From assembly GCA_964628195.1 (NCBI GenBank), contig CAZVPF010000014.1, positions 1 to 64,000 on the forward strand: a stretch of DNA of 64,000 nucleotides, written 5' to 3'. Numbering within the stretch: the stretch's first letter is position 1; every line of letters starts with the position of its first letter. This DNA is from CAZVPF01 sp964628195. GTDB taxonomy: Bacteria > Planctomycetota > Phycisphaerae > Sedimentisphaerales > Anaerohalosphaeraceae. A model generated the notes under the pieces. It saw nothing but the letters and a program-made list of their open reading frames with translations. It searched no databases and was not told the origin of the DNA. The translations under genes were made by a program, and so were the position numbers. Shown here piece after piece: positions 58,483 to 64,000 of this stretch.

Positions 58483-59649
58483 CTACCAATCCCTTTCCAC
58501 TTCTGCTTTACCGGGTATAAGTATTTTTCGCTTTTCTTTGTTTTCCTGTTCCTTGTCGAGTATTTCCTCGGCAGTTGCCCGGGCGGCCTGTTCCTGCTGC
58601 TGCTGGTCGCCCTGTTTTTGCTGCTGCTGCTCAGATTGATTCGACTGTTCCTGCTGGTCCTGCTGCTGATTTTGGTTCTGTTGTCCCTGCTGATCCTGCG
58701 AATTTTCATTCTGCTGCTGGTCGTCCTGTTGTTGCTGGTTCTGCTGGTCTTTCAGGGCGTCGATGGCTTTTTGGATTTTTTCAACCGCATCGGACTGCTG
58801 TTCAGAAGCCTGGTCAAGATTTGAGTTTTCAATATTCTGCTCGGCCTTTTGCTGGCTTTGGGCTGCCTGGTGCATCTGTTCGGTTGCCTTTTTGAGTTTT
58901 TCGAGCATATCCTTCATCTGCTCGTTTTGCTGAGCCTGTGGTGCCTTTGCCATTTGCTCCTGCTGGTTTTGGGCGTTCTGCTTCATCTGCTCGAGTGTCT
59001 GCTTTGTCTGCTGGTTCAGTTCGTTTTGCTGCTGCTTAAGGTTTTCGTTGTCCTGCTGCTGCTGTTTCGCCGCATCCTGTGTTTGTTTATTAAGCTGCTG
59101 CTGTTTTTGCTTGAGTTTTTCAAGCTGCTCGCTGAGGTCGTTCTGCTTTTGCTGCTGCTCCAACATTTCTTTGAGCTTCTGGATTGTAAGGCGGGCAATT
59201 TCGATATTATTCGCAGAGGCTTCATACTCGGGTTTCAGTTCAGCGGCCTGTCGCCAGTTATCCACCGCTAACTCGAAATTTTCTATAGCGTTTTCCGGCT
59301 GCTGCTGCTGCTGTGACATACCCTGTTTGAAGTAACAGTTGCCGAGGTTGAATTTCGCCTTTGCCGCCAGTTCAGGGTCGGCGCTTTGAACGGCTGTTTT
59401 TTCATAGGCCTTTATCGCCACCTCAAGCTGGTTTTGACGATAAAGCGCGTTTGCCTTGTTATAAGCTGCTTCGGGTGTTTCCGGTTTTGCTTCAAGGGCC
59501 TGCTGGTACTTTTCGAGAGCCTGTGCGAACTCGCCTTGCCGGTATAGCTGGTTTCCCTCGCTCACCAAACCCTGGACAGAGCCGGCAAATGAAACTGCCG
59601 CGGCAAAGAGCAAACAGATATAACTGATCCTAAACTTTTTTACGCTCAC
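58483..59649 (-). CDS. batC: BatC-like TPR protein with glutamine-rich tail
   Basis: A 388-residue exported protein. Signal peptide, then TPRs at about residues 27-155 (EGNQLYRQGEFAQALEKYQQALEAKP, AAYNKANALYRQNQLEVAIKAYEK). A coiled-coil, extremely Gln/Asn-rich region follows to about residue 365. Other BatC proteins also have low-complexity tails, but this one is notably long. The start is GTG at 59649 with GAGGAG upstream, overlapping batB by 20 bp. Confidence 0.82.
   Translation of the reverse strand: MSVKKFRISYICLLFAAAVSFAGSVQGLVSEGNQLYRQGEFAQALEKYQQALEAKPETPEAAYNKANALYRQNQLEVAIKAYEKTAVQSADPELAAKAKFNLGNCYFKQGMSQQQQQPENAIENFELAVDNWRQAAELKPEYEASANNIEIARLTIQKLKEMLEQQQKQNDLSEQLEKLKQKQQQLNKQTQDAAKQQQQDNENLKQQQNELNQQTKQTLEQMKQNAQNQQEQMAKAPQAQQNEQMKDMLEKLKKATEQMHQAAQSQQKAEQNIENSNLDQASEQQSDAVEKIQKAIDALKDQQNQQQQDDQQQNENSQDQQGQQNQNQQQDQQEQSNQSEQQQQKQGDQQQQEQAARATAEEILDKEQENKEKRKILIPGKAEVERDW
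58600..59165. repeat. CTG/CAG-rich low-complexity DNA coding for poly-Gln tracts
   Basis: Many CTGCTGCTG runs on the plus strand encode Gln runs in the BatC-like protein. Glutamine is almost always CAG here, so the DNA is itself a degenerate triplet repeat that may change length by slippage. Confidence 0.7.
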
Positions 59650-60643
59650 TTATAAACTCCTCGCTGACTATCAATATCAGCGCCAAAATAAGAAACACCT
59701 GAAACTTCTCATCATATTCGAGAACCTCTGCGGCTTCAAGCTCCCTTTTATCCGCCGATACCACAAGGTCCTCGTAAATCCTGCCCAGGTCGAATGTACC
59801 GGTCCGAACAGGTATATATGCCCCGCGCGGTGTGGCTGCGGCAACTTGACGCAGGGTTTTTTCGTCCAGCTTTGTCCAGACCTCCCTGCCGTCGTACTTT
59901 AAGAAAGACTTGCCGCCGTCCGGGCCGACGACAGGTATCCTTGCGCCCTGATCCGGGTCGCCGAGTCCGACAGCAATTATGCGAATGCCGGCGGCGCCTG
60001 CTTTTTTCGCGGCCTCGACAGGGAGGCTCTCGGCAAGGTCATCACAGTCGGTTATGAGGATAATGTCCTTGTACTGCCTGACCTGTTCGTCGAAAACCTC
60101 GTCGGATGCTTTTCGTATGGCGTCGCCGACGTTCGTGCCTCCTCGCGGGGCACTTTCGGTAGATATCTGCTCGAGCGCCATCCGCACAAATCCGTAATCG
60201 TGGGTGAGGGGGCACTTTACAGATGCGCTGCCGGCAAAAGTAATTATGCCGATCCTGTCGCCGCGGATTTTTTCCATCAGATCGCCTATCGCAATTTTGG
60301 CCCTTTCCAGGCGGTTAGGACTGATGTCCTCGGCGAGCATGGACCTTGATGTATCGAGCAGCACAACGACATCACGGCCGGAGCGTTTAACCTCTCTCGG
60401 TTTCGGGTTCCAGCCGGGCCTTGTAAGGGCGAAAATTACAGATGCAAAGGCAAATACCAAAACCAGCGACTTGAAGACCTGTCTTGAAAGGCTGACAGAG
60501 CTGTTTATGACACCGAGCAACCTATCCTCGGCCAGTTTTGAGAGCATTTTTCGTTTTCGCCAGAAGCACCATGCCAAAACCGGCAGCACCGGCAGGACCA
60601 GCAAAAATAATGCGAAAAATGCGTCATAATTTCTAAACTGCAT
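59630..60643 (-). CDS. batB: BatB-like von Willebrand factor A domain protein
   Basis: A 337-residue membrane protein with two N-terminal helices (FFALFLLVLPVLPVLAWCFW, VFKSLVLVFAFASVIFAL) and one at the C-terminus. The VWA domain carries an intact MIDAS: DTSRSM (DxSxS), TNVGDAI and ITDCDD. It would bind a protein partner through a divalent metal. It lies 9 bp downstream of batA. Confidence 0.87.
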   Translation of the reverse strand: MQFRNYDAFFALFLLVLPVLPVLAWCFWRKRKMLSKLAEDRLLGVINSSVSLSRQVFKSLVLVFAFASVIFALTRPGWNPKPREVKRSGRDVVVLLDTSRSMLAEDISPNRLERAKIAIGDLMEKIRGDRIGIITFAGSASVKCPLTHDYGFVRMALEQISTESAPRGGTNVGDAIRKASDEVFDEQVRQYKDIILITDCDDLAESLPVEAAKKAGAAGIRIIAVGLGDPDQGARIPVVGPDGGKSFLKYDGREVWTKLDEKTLRQVAAATPRGAYIPVRTGTFDLGRIYEDLVVSADKRELEAAEVLEYDEKFQVFLILALILIVSEEFISERKKV

Positions 60644-60652
60644 AGCACACCT

Positions 60653-61723
60653 CTAAGGTATCTTCCTGAATACGGTCGAACCTGCAATTATCTCAAACAG
60701 CAAAGCTGCCAGAGCGCCCCACGCCCAGGGCATGAACTGCTCGGCATAGTCAACGTACTCGAAACTTTTGACATCGGTTTTTTCAAGCTCGTCTATTCGC
60801 TTGTAAATATCGCGAAGCTGCGAGGCGTTGTCGGCACGGGCATAGAAACCGCCTGTCTGATCGGCAATCGTTTTGAGCAATCTCTCATCCAGGTCCGGGG
60901 TGATCATACCGAATATGCCCCGCTGCCTGGCTGACGATCCTATGCCTATAGTGTAGATTTTTATGCCCCACTCGGCTGCCATTTTTGCAGCCTCTACCGG
61001 GTGGTATTGTCCTGCGTTATTCACACCATCTGTTAGAAGTATCATCACCTTGCTTTTTATCACAAATTCCGGTTCGGCTGGTTCGTCTTTTGCGGTCGTT
61101 TTGCCTGCCTGAAGATTTTGCATTTCCATAAGCTGGGTTTCGGCGGTTTTAAGCCTCGCAGCAGCCAGGGCAATGCCGTCGCCTATGGCTGTGCCGTCCT
61201 CAGCACGCAATCGCACCACCTGGGTATCCCTCAAGAAGTCCGTAATGATACTGCTGCCCCGAACAAGGGGGCATTGTGTATCGGCATATCGTGCGTAGGT
61301 CACAAGGCCGATCATATCGCCCTTACGCCCTTTATAATCCTTTCCGTCGCCCTCTATGAAATCGGCTGCCACTTCCTTCACCACCTCCAGGCGATTAACT
61401 TTCCTGCCCTGGTACAACATAGGTTCATCCATGCTGCCGGACCTGTCGACGACCATCATCATGGCAACGCCTTCGGTGGAGACCTGCTCCTTCCGCAATC
61501 CCTTTCTCGGACGGGCAATGGCGACCACCAGAAGAGCCACACAAACCAGCCTTGCAGTAAAAAGTACCGGTCTAAGCTTTACACGCCATGAAACCGGGCA
61601 GCCGGCGAATTTTTCGACACTGGAAAACTTTACGCCTGCACCGCGGCGACGGTTTCTAATATGCACCCACACGAGCACAGGCAGAACAATCAAAAGAAGC
61701 AATGCCCAGGGACTATGCAGCAT
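60653..61723 (-). CDS. batA: BatA-like von Willebrand factor A domain protein
   Basis: A 356-residue membrane VWA protein. Helices flank the domain (SPWALLLLIVLPVLVWV, LVCVALLVVAIARP, FMPWAWGALAALLFEIIAG). MIDAS residues are DRSGSM, GTAIGDGI and LLTDGVNN, followed by IKIYTIGIGS. The upstream gene stop and this ATG share a base (TGATG), with a perfect AAGGAGG upstream, so translation is coupled. Order relative to MoxR and DUF58 matches aerotolerance operons. Confidence 0.87.
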   Translation of the reverse strand: MLHSPWALLLLIVLPVLVWVHIRNRRRGAGVKFSSVEKFAGCPVSWRVKLRPVLFTARLVCVALLVVAIARPRKGLRKEQVSTEGVAMMMVVDRSGSMDEPMLYQGRKVNRLEVVKEVAADFIEGDGKDYKGRKGDMIGLVTYARYADTQCPLVRGSSIITDFLRDTQVVRLRAEDGTAIGDGIALAAARLKTAETQLMEMQNLQAGKTTAKDEPAEPEFVIKSKVMILLTDGVNNAGQYHPVEAAKMAAEWGIKIYTIGIGSSARQRGIFGMITPDLDERLLKTIADQTGGFYARADNASQLRDIYKRIDELEKTDVKSFEYVDYAEQFMPWAWGALAALLFEIIAGSTVFRKIP

Positions 61724-62769
61724 CAGAGCGCCTCCTTTTGATCCCCGCCTTGATCGGTTACATCTACAACATGCTCGGGGGACTTGGTTTTATCAACAAA
61801 CCGCTCGGCCATATTCAGCGACTCGTTGATCTGTTCGCCGCTTGGCTGATAGCGTGCGAATTTCACGAGATCGCAGTGTTCAAGAAATTTCGCAAGCTGC
61901 TGTTTATATTCGAGAGGGAGGTCGTCTGAATTCTTTAATTGCTCAAGAAACTCTTCCGTCGTCTGCTCGGGTGCCCGCAACTGGAAACGATTCTCTATAT
62001 ACCGCCGCAGGCAGCCGCTCAGCTTTTCGTAAAACTCTTTAACCCGGCCCTGCTCGACGAGCTTTTCTTTGGCGATCGCCCTGAGCATGTCATAAGCTAT
62101 ATCGTGGGCGGGCCTGTATACACGTTTAACAGCGGTTTTTCGTCTCGGCCGATTTGCGTAAAGAAGCACAGCCGCTGCGATTACGACAACCGCGATGCCG
62201 CCGCCAACCCACCACCATTTAAGATCAGTCCTGACTTCAACGACATCCTCTATTTCGGCTATGGCAAGGTTGTTAGGGTCAGCGGGTAATATCGTCCCAA
62301 CTTCAATATATACCGGCTCGGTGGTAACCGTCCCGCTTTTGCCCTGTCCCTCAAACTCAAAGTCCAGTTCACCAATACCGCACTGACCCATTTGCAAAGG
62401 CTCAAGGCGGTATCGTTTGGTTTTTATTACAATGTCGCCGTCGCCCAACTTCTCGGACAACTCGTCGCTTTGCCATACCTCGAATTTATCCAGATTTTCC
62501 GCCAGGTCCGGGAAGCTGACCTCATTGCCCTGAGGCGCCTCACTTTCAAGTTCAAGGAGCAGCAACTGCGAAAGCGTCATGCTTTCCTTGTCGACGCGAA
62601 GACGCACCGTTACAGGTCCCTGCGGATATTTCCTCTCTATCGCATAGCCGCCGCCAACTGCAACAGCCCCGTCGCTGTCCTTTTTGCAACCGGCAAGGCC
62701 CAAGGTCATCATCAATGCAGCAAAAACATATAACGAAGCTTTTTTCAAATTGTTCCGCTTTTCACACAT
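61723..62769 (-). CDS. Membrane lipoprotein of the bat operon (DUF4381/BatD-like)
   Basis: A 348-residue protein. A signal peptide with lipobox GLAGC is followed by a BatD-like beta domain (GPVTVRLRVDKESMTLSQLLLLELE). One membrane helix lies at about residues 180-203 (WWWVGGGIAVVVIAAAVLLY), and then a helical cytoplasmic domain (EFYEKLSGCLRRYIENRFQLRAPEQTTEEFLEQL). The last part resembles DUF4381-type proteins between DUF58 and VWA genes. A precise role is unknown. Confidence 0.72.
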   Translation of the reverse strand: MCEKRNNLKKASLYVFAALMMTLGLAGCKKDSDGAVAVGGGYAIERKYPQGPVTVRLRVDKESMTLSQLLLLELESEAPQGNEVSFPDLAENLDKFEVWQSDELSEKLGDGDIVIKTKRYRLEPLQMGQCGIGELDFEFEGQGKSGTVTTEPVYIEVGTILPADPNNLAIAEIEDVVEVRTDLKWWWVGGGIAVVVIAAAVLLYANRPRRKTAVKRVYRPAHDIAYDMLRAIAKEKLVEQGRVKEFYEKLSGCLRRYIENRFQLRAPEQTTEEFLEQLKNSDDLPLEYKQQLAKFLEHCDLVKFARYQPSGEQINESLNMAERFVDKTKSPEHVVDVTDQGGDQKEAL

Positions 62770-62773
62770 AAAA

Positions 62774-63649
62774 CTAAGCTCTCCTGTGACGCATGTGGAA
62801 AAACTTTACAAGATCATTGATATACGGCCTGTCGGTGTCCACCGATATGCAGTCGACGTCGCTTGAGCGGAGTATCTGCCTGAGCTTTGCCTCGCGCCGT
62901 GCATTTTCGGCTTCGTACAACTTCCTGAATGCCCTGCTTGATGAATCAATAAGCCTCCTGTGCCCTGTCTCGGCATCGTGCACCTCGACAAGCCCCACCC
63001 CGGGAAGCGAAACTTCCACAGGGTCTTTAACGTGAGCGGCGATGATATCGTGACGCTTGTTTACAAGAGAAAGCTTGTAAGAAAAATCATCCGAGATGAA
63101 GTCTGAAACAAGGAACACCGTCGCCCTTTTTTTAGTCACCTTTGCAAGGTAGTCCAGGGCCTGAGGTATATCGGTGCGGCGATTATGTATCCTGAAACAT
63201 AAAAGCTCTCTTATCAACCGGAGCACGTGGCTGGTGCCTTTTTTCGGCGGGATGTACATTTCTATCCTGTCAGTGAATATAATCAGCCCCACCTTGTCAT
63301 TGTTGCGGATTGCGGCAAAAGCGAGCACCGCGCAAAACTCGGCGGCAACTTCGTTTTTTACCCTGCCCCTTGTTCCGAAATCGCCAGAGCCGCTCATGTC
63401 GACCAGCAGCATAACGGTCATCTCGCGTTCTTCGACAAATCGTTTTATAAAAGGTTTGCCGGCGCGGGCAGTTACGTTCCAGTCAATGGTCCGAACGTCG
63501 TCACCGGGCATATACTCCCGCACCTCCTCAAACTGCATACCCCGGCCTTTGAACACACTTTCATACTGCCCGGCAAAACTGGCGTTGACCATCCGGGAAG
63601 TATATATCTGGATTTGCCTTATCTTACTGACAAGTTCAGCAGAGAGCAT
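62774..63649 (-). CDS. DUF58 domain protein
   Basis: A 291-residue cytoplasmic protein. The DUF58 signature is FKGRGMQFEEVREYMPGDDVRTIDWN, followed by GKPFIKRFVEEREMTVMLLVDMSGS, a VWA-like fold with DMSGS. DUF58 proteins nearly always accompany MoxR ATPases, as here (22 bp downstream of moxR); they are thought to be MoxR substrates or adaptors. Confidence 0.9.
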   Translation of the reverse strand: MLSAELVSKIRQIQIYTSRMVNASFAGQYESVFKGRGMQFEEVREYMPGDDVRTIDWNVTARAGKPFIKRFVEEREMTVMLLVDMSGSGDFGTRGRVKNEVAAEFCAVLAFAAIRNNDKVGLIIFTDRIEMYIPPKKGTSHVLRLIRELLCFRIHNRRTDIPQALDYLAKVTKKRATVFLVSDFISDDFSYKLSLVNKRHDIIAAHVKDPVEVSLPGVGLVEVHDAETGHRRLIDSSSRAFRKLYEAENARREAKLRQILRSSDVDCISVDTDRPYINDLVKFFHMRHRRA

Positions 63650-63670
63650 AATAACCTTTCTGTGAACAGA

Positions 63671-64000
63671 TTAGGGAACTTCTATGTTGTCAAAAATGGT
63701 CCTTATCACATCTTCGCTGGTCTTGTCCTCGGCTTCGGCTTCGTAGCTGACCAGCACGCGGTGCCTGAGCACGTCGGTGCCGATAGACTTGACATCCTGG
63801 GGGGTTACGTAACCCCGCCCGTTTATGAAGGCCATCGACTTGGCCGCCAAGGCGAGGTATATTGACGCCCTGGGGGAAGCCCCGAAGTTGATAAGGTCCT
63901 TTATTTTCAGGCCGTATTTCTCAGGCTGTCTTGTGGCACAAACAATGTCAACAATATAGTCTTTTATTTTGTCATCGATATAGATGTCGTCAATTACCTT
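63671..64000 (-). CDS. MoxR-family AAA+ ATPase, 5' part outside window
   Basis: Only the last 109 residues are in the window. They show the MoxR C-terminal lid: DYIVDIVCATRQP, NFGASPRASIYLALAAKSMAFINGRGYVTPQDV and DVLRHRVLVSYEAEAED, ending DNIEVP. MoxR ATPases act as chaperones that assemble or activate VWA-containing complexes. It is the first visible gene of the bat operon. Confidence 0.93.
   Translation of the reverse strand, partial: KVIDDIYIDDKIKDYIVDIVCATRQPEKYGLKIKDLINFGASPRASIYLALAAKSMAFINGRGYVTPQDVKSIGTDVLRHRVLVSYEAEAEDKTSEDVIRTIFDNIEVP

Noticed and set aside
58600..59165. Repetitive CTG tract considered as CRISPR or tandem repeat array
   Set aside because: There is no regular repeat-spacer pattern; the tract codes for Gln runs of BatC.
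1..64000. Prophage, integrative element or insertion sequence
   Set aside because: No integrase, transposase, phage structural gene, target duplication or tRNA-adjacent att repeat was found; gene order and codon use look uniform.

Overview
The window looks like chromosomal DNA from an anaerobic, probably saccharolytic planctomycete, most likely a member of the Phycisphaerae (Sedimentisphaera-like). The evidence is two secreted proteins with PEP-CTERM tails, a chlamydial/planctomycetal Hc1-type histone-like protein, a lipid II flippase and MurD (so peptidoglycan is made), a polygalacturonase-type GH28 enzyme, sugar uptake genes, and a large [FeFe]-hydrogenase operon. I see no transposase, prophage, CRISPR array or rRNA. 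The taxonomic call is inference from gene content.

Layout. 1-1978: 3' part of valS (leftward). 2.0-3.9 kb: repeats, an XRE/cupin regulator and an unusually structured leader before a chemoreceptor. 6.0-9.6 kb: purF-purM plus a polytopic membrane protein. 9.7-14.5 kb: family-4 uracil-DNA glycosylase, HAD phosphatase, LolA-like protein, flavodoxin, Hc1-like protein, FabZ and a UvrC-like protein with an eroded nuclease domain. 14.5-20.9 kb: tRNA-Glu, ferredoxin, TPR lipoprotein, MurJ, ComF and a PEP-CTERM protein. 21.1-21.45 kb: a cobalamin riboswitch and intrinsic terminator that face that PEP-CTERM gene. 21.5-26.1 kb: coiled-coil membrane protein, rpoD, dnaG. 26.3-30.8 kb: etfB-etfA-acyl-CoA dehydrogenase-HAD operon. 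31-36.3 kb: sodium/sugar symporter plus ribose-type ABC importer. 37-48.6 kb: an 11-gene operon holding a trimeric NAD-linked [FeFe] hydrogenase (hydCBA), all three H-cluster maturases (hydG, hydF, hydE), aspA, the TM1266-type regulator, a soluble histidine kinase, a stand-alone receiver protein and rex. 48.9-53.1 kb: URO-D-like protein, second PEP-CTERM protein, TIGR04076 protein, GH28. 53.4-55.8 kb: pyrF and murD. 55.8-64 kb: a moxR-DUF58-bat (aerotolerance-type) operon running off the right edge.

How it fits together. Sugars and pectin-type oligosaccharides would be imported and fermented. NADH would be reoxidised by the hydrogenase with H2 release, and Rex (NADH/NAD+ sensor) encoded at the end of the same operon could close a feedback loop. 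The ETF/acyl-CoA dehydrogenase pair provides a second flavin-based redox sink. The most unusual observation is the B12 riboswitch in front of an exported, repeat-built, predicted beta-propeller protein. No cobalamin transport or synthesis gene is nearby, and the arrangement recalls the logic (not the sequence) of the Bacteroides surface B12-capture protein BtuG.
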